A stretch of DNA of 15,070 bases from positions 1 to 15,070 of the forward strand of contig PLST01000227.1 of assembly GCA_003164255.1 (NCBI GenBank), written 5' to 3'. The notes under the pieces were generated by a model. That model saw only the letters and a list, made by a program, of their open reading frames with translations. It had not been told where the DNA came from and made no database searches. The position numbers and the translations under genes are program-made. Positions 1 through 6,567 of the stretch are shown one piece after another. This DNA is from Acidobacteriaceae bacterium. Its GTDB lineage: Bacteria > Acidobacteriota > Terriglobia > Terriglobales > Acidobacteriaceae. Within the stretch, counting starts at the first letter, position 1. The number at the start of each line of letters is the position of its first letter.

Positions 1-791
1 GCCTCGCGCCGCTGGCGCTGCTGCTTGCGCACGCTGCGCACGGATTCGAGATTGAGCTTGAGATGGTCGATGCGCTGCTGAATGCGGCGGCGATCGGTTT
101 CAAGCTTGGTTTCTCCTGGTCCGCGGGTGCCGATGCCGCCACCGAGCTGCGACATGGATTTGCCGCGCCCGGTGAGGCGGGGGAGCATGTATTCGAGCTG
201 CGCCAACTCCACCTGCAACTGGCCTTCGCGGGTGCGGGCGTGGCGGGCGAAGATGTCGAGGATCAACTGGGTGCGGTCAAGCACGCGGCAGGGAAGCGCG
301 GCCTCAAGGTTGCGCAGTTGCGTGGGTGAGAGGTCGTGGTCGAAGAGGACCAGGTCAGCTTCAACCGACGCTGCGACGCCGGCAATTTCTTCCACTTTGC
401 CGGAGCCGACCAGGGTGGCTGGATCGAGTTTGGGGCGGCGCTGGATGAGTTCTGCGGCCACTTCGCCGCCTGCGCTCAAGACCAGCTCGCGAAATTCGGC
501 TAGAGACTCCTCGGTGGTGAGGCTGGTGAGTCCGCGCGCTAAACTGCGCGCTTGCGCAGCCGAGGCCGGAGCAAGGGCTTCGGCGGCAAGGACAGGTTCG
601 CCTTCGAGCGAGGTTTGGATTTGCGTGCCAGACTGTTGGCCGACTGGGTCTTGAGCTGACGGATCGTCGGGCCGCGCGCCAGACGAGGCTGCTCGGCTGC
701 CAGCCGCGGCTGCGCGACTGACCGACGGGCGGACGCCGAGGTCCACTGCTACCAGAACGGCGCGCTCACACCTTGCGGATGTCACGCCCAT
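1..791 (-). CDS. hflX: GTPase HflX, N-terminal part (3' end beyond window)
   Basis: HflX is a ribosome-associated GTPase that splits stalled or hibernating 70S ribosomes. The 263 residues visible cover the HflX N-terminal domain and the start of the helical linker; the G domain (G1-G4 motifs) lies outside the window. Family signatures read on the minus strand: LVGSGKVEEIA (about residues 124-134), FDHDLSPTQLRNLEAAL, then DRTQLILDIFARHARTREG, LQVELAQLEYMLPRL and GTRGPGETKLETDRRRI. The ATG at 791 gives MGVTSARCERAVLVAVDLG and is preceded by a purine-rich AGAAGG. An Ala/Ser-rich stretch of about 45 residues follows the first short strand, longer than I would expect for this family. The gene starts 41 bases after the hfq stop on the same strand, so the two are probably co-transcribed. 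The identification is from recognised motifs and is firm. Confidence 0.93.
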   Translation of the reverse strand, partial: MGVTSARCERAVLVAVDLGVRPSVSRAAAAGSRAASSGARPDDPSAQDPVGQQSGTQIQTSLEGEPVLAAEALAPASAAQARSLARGLTSLTTEESLAEFRELVLSAGGEVAAELIQRRPKLDPATLVGSGKVEEIAGVAASVEADLVLFDHDLSPTQLRNLEAALPCRVLDRTQLILDIFARHARTREGQLQVELAQLEYMLPRLTGRGKSMSQLGGGIGTRGPGETKLETDRRRIQQRIDHLKLNLESVRSVRKQQRQRRE

Positions 792-832
792 CCTGCGACC
801 TTCTTCTGCCAAACCTGGCCGCTTCCCGAGTG

Positions 833-1144
833 CTATCGCTGCTCCGCTGAGATCGGAACGGCTGACGAAACCGCAACAGGGGAGGGTCCGATACCCGTAG
901 AAACCGCACCGGGACGATGCTCAGTATGCATGACGCTCCGGTTGCTGACCACGGTTGAAATGGCGTGCTTGAAGATCAATTGCTCCTGGCTGTTGTTTTC
1001 CAACAGCACTGAGTACTTGTCAAAGGACCGGATTTTTCCGGTGAGCTTGACGCCGCTGACCAGATAAATCGTAATTGGGGTTTTGTCCTTGCGAACGGTG
1101 TTCAGAAATGTGTCCTGAATGTTTTGTGCCGGCTTGTTCTCCAT
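833..1144 (-). CDS. hfq: RNA-binding protein Hfq
   Basis: Hfq is the Sm-like RNA chaperone that forms hexamers and pairs small RNAs with mRNAs. The 103-residue product has a full Sm core. Sm1 runs from about IQDTFLNTVRKDK through YLVSGVKLTGKIRSFDKY, and Sm2 is the FKHAIST motif (K59, H60). Q10 and D11 match E. coli Q8/D9 on the proximal face, Y27 matches distal-face Y25, and the rim patch RRER is RKDK here. Y44 replaces F42 and F58 replaces Y55. A roughly 30-residue Ser/Ala/Val/Pro-rich tail follows the core and looks disordered. AGGAG (1153-1157 on the complement) sits 8 bases before the ATG. The mRNA just upstream reads AAGAAGAGAG, which contains ARN triplets of the kind the Hfq distal face binds, so autoregulation is possible but only inferred. 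It is followed by hflX. Confidence 0.97.
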   Translation of the reverse strand: MENKPAQNIQDTFLNTVRKDKTPITIYLVSGVKLTGKIRSFDKYSVLLENNSQEQLIFKHAISTVVSNRSVMHTEHRPGAVSTGIGPSPVAVSSAVPISAEQR

Positions 1145-1216
1145 GTGCCGATCTCCTGCTCTCTTCTTGAAGGGTTGGATTTTGGTTCACTTACGGTTCA
1201 ACAACAAAACGACGGG

Positions 1217-1243
1217 CATGGTTCCGGCAACCCCGAAACCATG
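1217..1243 (-). promoter_or_regulatory. Hairpin in the hfq 5' leader
   Basis: The arms 1217-1227 (CATGGTTCCGG) and 1233-1243 (CCGAAACCATG) pair around the 5-base loop 1228-1232. In the hfq mRNA sense the single irregular position is a G-U wobble, so the 11-bp stem is effectively continuous. The T-rich stretch on the far side is interrupted and does not follow the stem directly, so this is not a standard terminator. The stem lies about 75 bases upstream of the hfq start codon. Confidence 0.6.
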
Positions 1244-1263
1244 AACTCCCGCAATAGGTCAAG

Positions 1264-1290
1264 CTTATAGCGGTTCGCGCGTCTTTTCAA
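1264..1290 (-). promoter_or_regulatory. Possible sigma-70 promoter for hfq-hflX
   Basis: On the minus strand a TTGAAA (-35-like, 1285-1290) and a TATAAG (-10-like, 1264-1269) are separated by 15 bases, shorter than the ideal 17. Transcription would start near 1257 and give a leader of about 110 bases containing the hairpin at 1217-1243. Seen by eye only. Confidence 0.35.
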
Positions 1291-1364
1291 CTGCGCCACC
1301 CGTCAAACATGCCTCAAGTTCCCGTTTCGGCTCATCCTGCGCGGTATGGGCGGCTCCTGACCGC

Positions 1365-1373
1365 TGCTAGAAT
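1365..1373 (+). promoter_or_regulatory. Extended -10 element before the aminotransferase gene
   Basis: TGC followed by TAGAAT forms an extended -10 hexamer with the TGn motif. No convincing -35 hexamer is seen about 17 bases upstream, which is tolerable for extended -10 promoters. The predicted start of transcription is close to 1380, which would give a leader of about 75 bases before the ATG at 1455. Confidence 0.4.
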
Positions 1374-1454
1374 AGTTGCGTGCAAGACGCAGCAAACTCG
1401 CCAGCCTCCTCAGCTCAAACAACCAGGGCCGAGACCCGAAAGGGACCCGTTCCC

Positions 1455-2582
1455 ATGCTCGACCTCGAACGCCAGTACCAGCCTCTCCAGAAGGAGCTCG
1501 TGGAAGCGTTGGGCCATGTACTTGAGACGCAGCAATTCATTCTAGGCGAGCATGTTGCCGCCTTTGAGAAGGCCGCGGCGGGGCAATTGGGCGTGGCCCA
1601 CGCGCTGGGCTGCTCCTCGGGAACCGACGCGTTGTGGCTGGCGCTGGCCGCGGTTGGGGTTGGGCCGGGAAACGCCGTGGTGACGACGCCTTTCAGTTTT
1701 TTTGCGTCGGTGAGCGCGATTTTGCGGGCGGGGGGTACGGCGCTGCTGGCGGACATCGATCCAGCCACCTTCAATCTTGCGCCGGCTGCTGTTGAAGCCG
1801 TTCTAGAGGGCCCGCAGGGGAAGAGTGTGAGCGCGATTTTGCCGGTGCACCTCTACGGCCAGGTTGCAGATTTTTTTCCTCGTTTTGGACGAGAGCATGG
1901 CGTGAAAGTAATCGAAGATGCGGCGCAGGCGTGGGGCGCGGAGTGGGGTGGCGTCAAGGCGGGCGGGCTGGGCGATATTGCGGCCTTCAGCTTTTATCCC
2001 ACCAAGAACCTGAGCGCGGCGGGCGATGCCGGCATGGTGACGACGAATTCCCCTGAACTGGCCGAACGGGTGAAGATGCTGCGCCAGCACGGCATGCGGC
2101 GGCGCTACTACCACGACGAACTTGGCTGGAACACGCGGATGGACGGATTCCAGGGCGCGGTGCTCGGGGTGAAACTGCGCTACATCGAGGGCTGGAACCA
2201 GTTGCGGCGCACGGTGGCGCGGCGGTATCACGCGCTGTTTCATGCTGCCGGACTGGCCGAGGCGGGAGCTTATCCCGTGCATGGGGTGGTGCTTCCGCAC
2301 GAGGTTGCGGGAAGCCGCCATGTGTGGCACCAGTACGTCATCCGTACCAGGCGGCGCGATGCGCTGCGGGATTTTCTCGCGATGCGCCAGATCGGCTCAG
2401 AGATCTACTATCCGCTGCCGCTGCACATGCAGGAGGCGCTGAAGTCGCTGGGGTATGCGGAGGGAAGCTTTCCCGAGGCCGAGCGGGCCGCGCGCGAAGT
2501 GCTTGCGCTGCCGATTTTTCCGGAGCTGCGCGAGGACGAGCAGCAGACCGTGGTCGATGCGATTGCGGAGTTTCTGAGCTAA
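1455..2582 (+). CDS. DegT/DnrJ/EryC1/StrS family PLP-dependent sugar aminotransferase
   Basis: The family transfers an amino group, usually from glutamate, to keto-sugars bound to a nucleotide, for surface polysaccharides or glycans. The 375-residue product has the normal family length and order: N-terminal MLDLERQYQPL and FILGEHVAAFE; phosphate-binding GCSSGTDAL (about 52-60); TPFSFFASVSAILRAGG; DIDPATFNL; VHLYGQ; EDAAQAWGAEW with D155 for the PLP pyridine nitrogen; and the Schiff-base lysine K184 in SFYPTKNLSAAGDAG. The C-terminal part carries NTRMDGFQGAVL, HVWHQYVIR and EVLALPIFPEL. I chose the ATG at 1455 because homologues begin with xLDLxxQY and AAAGGGA lies about 10 bases upstream. An in-frame GTG at 1380 would add 25 unconserved residues and has no ribosome binding site. 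The substrate cannot be told, as no other sugar-nucleotide genes are nearby. A degenerate copy of its 3' end occurs at 5630-5716. Confidence 0.92.
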   Translation: MLDLERQYQPLQKELVEALGHVLETQQFILGEHVAAFEKAAAGQLGVAHALGCSSGTDALWLALAAVGVGPGNAVVTTPFSFFASVSAILRAGGTALLADIDPATFNLAPAAVEAVLEGPQGKSVSAILPVHLYGQVADFFPRFGREHGVKVIEDAAQAWGAEWGGVKAGGLGDIAAFSFYPTKNLSAAGDAGMVTTNSPELAERVKMLRQHGMRRRYYHDELGWNTRMDGFQGAVLGVKLRYIEGWNQLRRTVARRYHALFHAAGLAEAGAYPVHGVVLPHEVAGSRHVWHQYVIRTRRRDALRDFLAMRQIGSEIYYPLPLHMQEALKSLGYAEGSFPEAERAAREVLALPIFPELREDEQQTVVDAIAEFLS

Positions 2583-2692
2583 TCTGATTTTTTTATTGCG
2601 TACCTGTCTTAATCCGATCTGCCTGCTACTTCAGAAGTTGAAGCGGCGGGCCATCTCATCAAGATCGGGCAGCCGAGATTCAAGTCCGAGGC

Positions 2693-2712
2693 CGGTTCGT
2701 TCCACCGAACCG
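2693..2712 (+). promoter_or_regulatory. Small hairpin just before the VWA gene ribosome binding site
   Basis: A perfect 7-bp inverted repeat, CGGTTCG (2693-2699) and CGAACCG (2706-2712), encloses a 6-base loop. It ends two bases before the GGAGGAG ribosome binding site (2715-2721) of the gene starting at 2730, so it could affect ribosome access. There is no T-run, so it is not a terminator for the upstream gene. Confidence 0.4.
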
Positions 2713-2729
2713 ATGGAGGAGATCAGGTC

Positions 2730-4586
2730 ATGTTGCGTATATTTACTCGGTTCTTTTTATGCGTCTTGATTCCTGTTCCGTTGTCGTCCTCGGCGCAGAC
2801 CGCAACTGTTGAACCGCAGACCACTCTGCGCACCAGCACCGACCTTGTCGTCATCGACGTGACGGTGATGGACTCTCAGCGGAAGCCCGTGACGCATCTC
2901 GAAGCGCCCGACTTTTCGATTGTTGAAGACGGGCGCCCTCAGACGATGAAGGTATTCGAGGAACATGGGTCCAGCGCGCCCGCACTGCAGCCGCTGTTGC
3001 CGACGCCGGCGCCAAAGACTGACCCTGGAACATTTACCAATGAGTCTCTCGTCCCGGTTAGCGGCGCCCTCGACATTCTTCTCTTCGACAAGCTCAATAC
3101 GCCCGAGGAGGCACAGACCCAGGTGCGGGACCAGGTGCTGAAGTACCTGAAGGAAGCGCCGGCAGGCAGGAGCATGGCGATTTTTACGCTGACTACGAAG
3201 CTGCGCTTGCTGCAGGGATTCACGTCGGATCCAGAAGTGTTGCGCGCCCTGGTCGAGGGCAAGAAGGGGAACGCCAGCGTTCCGCCCTTCATGGCGGACG
3301 CGGTGGCGGGAGACCGGCTGATTAATCCCGTGACCGGGCAGCCCGGCGGAAACAACCCAGGCACGCAGGCCGCACAGGATTTGATGGTGGCATATGGCCT
3401 ACAGTACGTCCTTGACGGCTTGAAGGAATTCGAGGCCAATCAACAGTCGGTTCAGCTTCAAGCCCGCGCGCTCTACACGCTGCGCGCCCTCAACCTGCTG
3501 GCCCGCTACTTAAGCAACCTGCCGGGGCGCAAAAATCTGATCTGGTTTTCCGGCTCGTTTCCCATCAGCATTCTTCCTGACCTGAGCCTCGGGAACCCGT
3601 TTGTCGCCATGGGCGATGTCGAGGACGAATTCCGGCAAACGGTCGATCTTCTGGCGCGAAGCCAGGTTGCCGTATATCCCATTGACGCGCAAGGGCTCAC
3701 GGAGGAGCCGACCATGGATGCCGGCAACATCGGCAGCGGCATGTCGAAGGGCACCGGAAACTTCGCCAAAGACCACCGCAACTTCGTCGCACAGACCGTT
3801 GGAGAACAGACCACGATGAATCAAATGGCCAGGGACACGGGCGGCCAGGCTTTCGTGAACACCAACGGCCTGGAAGAAGCGATTGAAAAGGCCTTCGACG
3901 CCGGTTCCCACTACTACACGATTGCCTATACGCCAACCAACCACGACTGGAACGGCAACTACCGCAAGATTGAAGTGAAAGTCGACCGTCCGAAGACAGC
4001 GCTCTCGTATCGTCGTGGCTACTATGCAGACGATCCCAGAGCGCCTCTAAAGCACAAAGAGCAAGAAGCAGGCAAGAATGCGCCGCCTCCTTATAGCGCT
4101 CTTGACAATGCCATGCTTTGGGGAGCTCCCGACCCGACCGAGATCATCTTCACGGCTAAAATGCAATTGAGCTTTGCCGCTCCAGAAGATTCGGTGGCGC
4201 CGCGAAACCATCCCGCGCCAAAGATTGCAGGGCCTTTTCATCGCTATACGGTGAAGTTCACGATTGACCCGGCGCAAGTGCAATGCGATGCCACGACCGA
4301 CGGCGTTCACCACTGCGCCCTGGAGTTTCGCGCCTACGTTTACGACGCCAGCGGCGCGCAGATCAACGTGAGGTCCGACGGGGTCAAGGTCAACATGCCG
4401 GCAGCCAATGATCCCAGCCAGCCTCCTCGCGACATCGTCTATCCTCTCGAGATCAGCGCCCCCGTGAAAGGAGACTTCTTCGTACGCGTTGGCGTCCGTG
4501 ACGTGGCCAGCGACCGTCTGGGCGCATTGGAAGTGCCGATCGCCGTAGTCGCTGAGCTGCCGCCGGCTGGTTCTTCGCAAAAGTAA
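2730..4586 (+). CDS. Secreted VWA-like protein (VWFA-related Acidobacterial domain, TIGR03436 type)
   Basis: This is a 618-residue exported protein of a family common in Acidobacteria and of unknown role. Residues 1-22 form a signal peptide (RFFLCVLIPVPLSSSAQ). A beta-rich segment follows with LVVIDVTVMDSQRKPVTHLE and DFSIVEDGRPQTMKVFEEH (about 62-79), the usual N-terminal signature. The VWA-like fold runs from about 113 to 400: ALDILLFDKLNT, the GRKNLIWFSGSFPI segment (266-279), VYPIDAQGLTEEP, and MARDTGGQAFVNTNGLEEAI near the end. The MIDAS position reads D120-K-L-N-T rather than DxSxS, as I recall for this family, so classic metal-dependent adhesion is doubtful. HYYTIAYTPTNHDWNGNYRKI and a C-terminal beta region complete it. 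GGAGGAG lies 8 bases before the ATG. The gene converges on the one ending at 4633. A degraded copy of its 3' end is found at 5544-5612. Confidence 0.88.
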   Translation: MLRIFTRFFLCVLIPVPLSSSAQTATVEPQTTLRTSTDLVVIDVTVMDSQRKPVTHLEAPDFSIVEDGRPQTMKVFEEHGSSAPALQPLLPTPAPKTDPGTFTNESLVPVSGALDILLFDKLNTPEEAQTQVRDQVLKYLKEAPAGRSMAIFTLTTKLRLLQGFTSDPEVLRALVEGKKGNASVPPFMADAVAGDRLINPVTGQPGGNNPGTQAAQDLMVAYGLQYVLDGLKEFEANQQSVQLQARALYTLRALNLLARYLSNLPGRKNLIWFSGSFPISILPDLSLGNPFVAMGDVEDEFRQTVDLLARSQVAVYPIDAQGLTEEPTMDAGNIGSGMSKGTGNFAKDHRNFVAQTVGEQTTMNQMARDTGGQAFVNTNGLEEAIEKAFDAGSHYYTIAYTPTNHDWNGNYRKIEVKVDRPKTALSYRRGYYADDPRAPLKHKEQEAGKNAPPPYSALDNAMLWGAPDPTEIIFTAKMQLSFAAPEDSVAPRNHPAPKIAGPFHRYTVKFTIDPAQVQCDATTDGVHHCALEFRAYVYDASGAQINVRSDGVKVNMPAANDPSQPPRDIVYPLEISAPVKGDFFVRVGVRDVASDRLGALEVPIAVVAELPPAGSSQK

Positions 4587-4632
4587 TCAGGCGGGCAGCC
4601 TGGCAACTCTCGCCGGCATTGAGTATTGGCCA

Positions 4633-5457
4633 TCAATAGTGAATCGTCGATTCGGCAACGAACTTGTGATAGTCCTTGAAATCGACCTCGTTCACGTACG
4701 ATCGCGCACTGTCTTGCATGTGGACTTCAGAGTGGCTGGGCAGCAGGTATTCTCTATTCGCGATCGTGATCGGTTTGTATTCAATCGTTCTGTCGGCGCG
4801 GACGATAGGAAACCCCGCCGGAAGATCGAGAGTGGTAGTGATCCGCAACACGCTGAACGTCTGCGGATCCACGAAGATGCGGCCTGAATACGGCACGACG
4901 ATTTGCTGGTCGGGGGCCCGGTGGATCACGACGGCGCCGTGCGCTTGCGGCACGCGAAATGCGTACACATAAACTTTCTGCCCGTGGATCTGCTCGATGC
5001 GGTCCCATGAAAACGTGGTCTGCGAGTCGAGATCGAAGATATCGTGGAGGGCGGTGCCAAATTCTCCCGCAGTGAAGGCTCCCTGCAGTTGCAGATGGTC
5101 CACCCCTTTGGCGGGTTTGCCATTGATCTTCAGAACTTCGTATTGCTCACTGTTTCCAATGTAGGTAAGCTTCTCCTCGACGATATCGTCGACATCCCAT
5201 CGGGTACCAGCTGCGCTGGAATTCAAGCCGCGGCCGATAGGGGCCGAGAAGGCTGCTGTGCTTGTTCGGTGCGTGATTTGAGTGCAAATGAAGTCGGGTA
5301 GCTTGCCTGTGTACAGCAGAGCAGATTGCCGGACAGACTCCAGGACACTTGACTGGTCTGGCGGTGGCTGGGCGCAAGCAGTCGACAGGGAACCGATCGG
5401 AATCGCAAGGAAGAGAAGAAGGGACGCGCGGCGGAACGTTCGGCGGAAAGTAATCAT
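4633..5457 (-). CDS. Secreted protein of unknown function with LPDFICTQ motif
   Basis: The 274-residue product starts with a typical signal peptide, basic MITFRRTFRR then ASLLLFLAIPIGSLSTACA, with likely cleavage after ACA (residue 29). The Cys there lacks a proper lipobox. The mature part has KLPDFICTQITHR (52-64), a motif I recall from exported acidobacterial proteins without assigned function, then beta-strand-rich sequence: EKLTYIGNSEQYEVLKING, GEFGTALHDIFDLDSQTTFSW, GRIFVDPQTFSVLRI, and near the end LLPSHSEVHM. The alternating pattern recalls outer-membrane lipoprotein carrier-like (LolA/RseB) folds, but this is only an impression. The frame is open up to 5649, but I start at the ATG 5457 because it begins the signal peptide and because the 64 upstream codons are antisense to gene remnants. 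The ribosome binding site is weak (GGGGG). It is convergent with the VWA gene, 46 bases away. Confidence 0.82.
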   Translation of the reverse strand: MITFRRTFRRASLLLFLAIPIGSLSTACAQPPPDQSSVLESVRQSALLYTGKLPDFICTQITHRTSTAAFSAPIGRGLNSSAAGTRWDVDDIVEEKLTYIGNSEQYEVLKINGKPAKGVDHLQLQGAFTAGEFGTALHDIFDLDSQTTFSWDRIEQIHGQKVYVYAFRVPQAHGAVVIHRAPDQQIVVPYSGRIFVDPQTFSVLRITTTLDLPAGFPIVRADRTIEYKPITIANREYLLPSHSEVHMQDSARSYVNEVDFKDYHKFVAESTIHY

Positions 5458-5477
5458 AGCAACCCCCGCAGTGGACA

Positions 5478-5506
5478 AGTGTACGGTACCAAGCGGGTGT
5501 GGGCAA
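5478..5506 (-). promoter_or_regulatory. Possible promoter for the LPDFICTQ gene
   Basis: On the minus strand TTGCCC (5501-5506) and TACACT (5478-5483) are exactly 17 bases apart, each matching the sigma-70 consensus at 4 of 6 positions. Transcription would begin near 5471, about 14 bases before the ATG at 5457. Seen by eye only. Confidence 0.35.
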
Positions 5507-5543
5507 CGGTCGCCCCGGAGCATTCGCGCGAGTTTCACCTGAC

Positions 5544-5612
5544 TCTGAGCGGGTCTGCTTAGAGGTCTCTGCCGTTGGCATCTCAGCGCCAGCGGGCTTT
5601 CCGCAAAGATAG
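5544..5612 (+). pseudogene. Degenerate 3' tail of a second VWA-family gene
   Basis: Read in one frame, this stretch gives SERVCLEVSAVGIS then APAGFPQR and a stop (TAG 5610-5612). It aligns with the C-terminus of the intact VWA gene, SDRLGALEVPIAVVAELPPAG then SSQK and stop, allowing gaps of about one codon. The DNA around the stop is the clearest part: 20 of 26 aligned bases agree, and the ten bases after the stop codon (TCAGGCGGGC) are identical to 4587-4596. Upstream of about 5540 I cannot follow the similarity. It is too short and gapped to be a gene, so I call it a remnant. It abuts the aminotransferase remnant that begins 17 bases later. Confidence 0.6.
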
Positions 5613-5629
5613 TCAGGCGGGCTGTGCAC

Positions 5630-5716
5630 GAAGTGCTTGCGCCGCCCATCTTCCAGGAGCAGCGCGAAGACGAGCGGCAAACCGTTGTTGATGCGGTTGC
5701 GGAGTTTATAAGCTAG
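5630..5716 (+). pseudogene. Remnant 3' end of a second DegT-family aminotransferase gene
   Basis: These 29 codons, ending in TAG at 5714-5716, encode EVLAPPIFQEQREDERQTVV then DAVAEFIS. The intact gene at 2496-2582 ends EVLALPIFPELREDEQQTVV then DAIAEFLS. I count 72 of 87 identical bases and 22 of 28 identical residues, without gaps. More than half of the base changes are silent, so the copy comes from a paralogue that stayed under selection for a time. Weaker similarity continues upstream to the GCGGGC hexamer at 5617-5622. Downstream, a TGATTTTTT stretch is shared after a roughly 12-base insertion. Nothing of the first 340 or so residues is present, including the PLP lysine, so it cannot function as an aminotransferase. 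Confidence 0.85.
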
Positions 5717-5769
5717 AATTTCTGGTCATTTGATTTTTTGTGAACGGGCGCGGCGCCGGAGGGCGTGCT

Positions 5770-6555
5770 ATGCGGCATGTTTTGGGAATTCTGATCGCTT
5801 CAACTCTTTCGGTCGGTGTCATGGGCGCGCAAAGTGAGGGGCCGCAACCGGACCTCAGGTTCAGTGTGACTGCGATCCACCCTACACAACCAGGGGTGCG
5901 CGGGGGCGGAATGAAGCCGGCGCCCAATGGAACCGGATACCTTGTGCAGAACGAATCAGTGAAGATGATGATGGCCGTGACTTACCGGATTCCGAGCCAC
6001 CAGATTACGGGAGGACCGGCTTGGTTCAGCGACGCGCAGTTCGACGTGGAAGCAAAGGCGGACGGCAACTACAACGCTGACGAGCTGCACACGATGTTCA
6101 AGAACATGCTGGCGGATCGGTTCGGGCTGAAGTTCCACACCGAAACGAAACAGGGCGCGATTTACGAGCTGGTGGTCGACAAGTCCGGCATGAAGATGAA
6201 GGCGGACGGCAGCGCAGGGACGCTGGCAATTTCAATTAATCCAACTGGTCCGGACCAGTTTGTTGGAACCAAGGTTCCGATGGAATACCTGTGCTGGTTT
6301 ATCGGGCAACTGATGCCGAACGACGTGCGGCCGGTGATCGACAAAACGGGCCTTGCCCAGGTTTATGACTTCACGCTGGCGTACACGCCGAACCTGCCGC
6401 CCGGGGGTTCGAGCGCGGACCTGCCACCGGAGATGCGGAACCTGCCGGCCTTCCAGGATGCGCTTGTGGAACAGCTTGGCCTGAGGCTGGTTCCGGCCAA
6501 GGGGCCGGTGCTGGAGTACGTAATCGACCAGGTCAGCCAGCCCTCGGAGAATTAG
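5770..6555 (+). CDS. Secreted TIGR03435-family ('soil-associated') protein
   Basis: The 261-residue product belongs to a family found in many copies in Acidobacteria and Solibacter, of unknown function. Residues 1 to about 20 form a signal peptide (RHVLGILIASTLSVGVMGA). Family signatures follow: LRFSVTAIHPTQPG (29-42), NESVKMMMAVTYRIPSHQ, GGPAWFSDAQFDVEAKA, the MLADRFGLKFHTETKQGAIY block, ELVVDKSGMKMK, RPVIDKTGLAQVYDFTL, and the C-terminal ALVEQLGLRLVPAKGPVLEY then VIDQVSQPSEN. I chose the ATG at 5770 because GGAGGG (5758-5763) precedes it by 6 bases and the signal peptide starts there. A GTG at 5740 in the same frame lacks a ribosome binding site and would add a Gly/Arg-rich leader. The stop is only 12 bases from the stop of the convergent MFS gene, so transcripts probably overlap. 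Confidence 0.9.
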   Translation: MRHVLGILIASTLSVGVMGAQSEGPQPDLRFSVTAIHPTQPGVRGGGMKPAPNGTGYLVQNESVKMMMAVTYRIPSHQITGGPAWFSDAQFDVEAKADGNYNADELHTMFKNMLADRFGLKFHTETKQGAIYELVVDKSGMKMKADGSAGTLAISINPTGPDQFVGTKVPMEYLCWFIGQLMPNDVRPVIDKTGLAQVYDFTLAYTPNLPPGGSSADLPPEMRNLPAFQDALVEQLGLRLVPAKGPVLEYVIDQVSQPSEN

Positions 6556-6567
6556 GGCGCGTGTTCC

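Noticed and set aside
82..654. 190-codon plus-strand frame near the left edge
   Set aside because: It is the reverse of hflX, whose minus-strand reading shows many family motifs and simply runs off the window.
2583..2600. T-rich stretch after the DegT gene as an intrinsic terminator
   Set aside because: The run of seven T is not preceded by a GC-rich hairpin.
4588..4602. CAGGC-GGGCA-GCCTG hairpin after the VWA gene as a terminator
   Set aside because: The stem is only 5 bp and no T-run follows. Its similarity to the remnant at 5614-5622 is explained by the duplication.
5458..5649. N-terminal extension of the LPDFICTQ protein up to 5649
   Set aside because: A good signal peptide begins at 5457, and the extension is antisense to the two gene remnants and shows no protein-like pattern.
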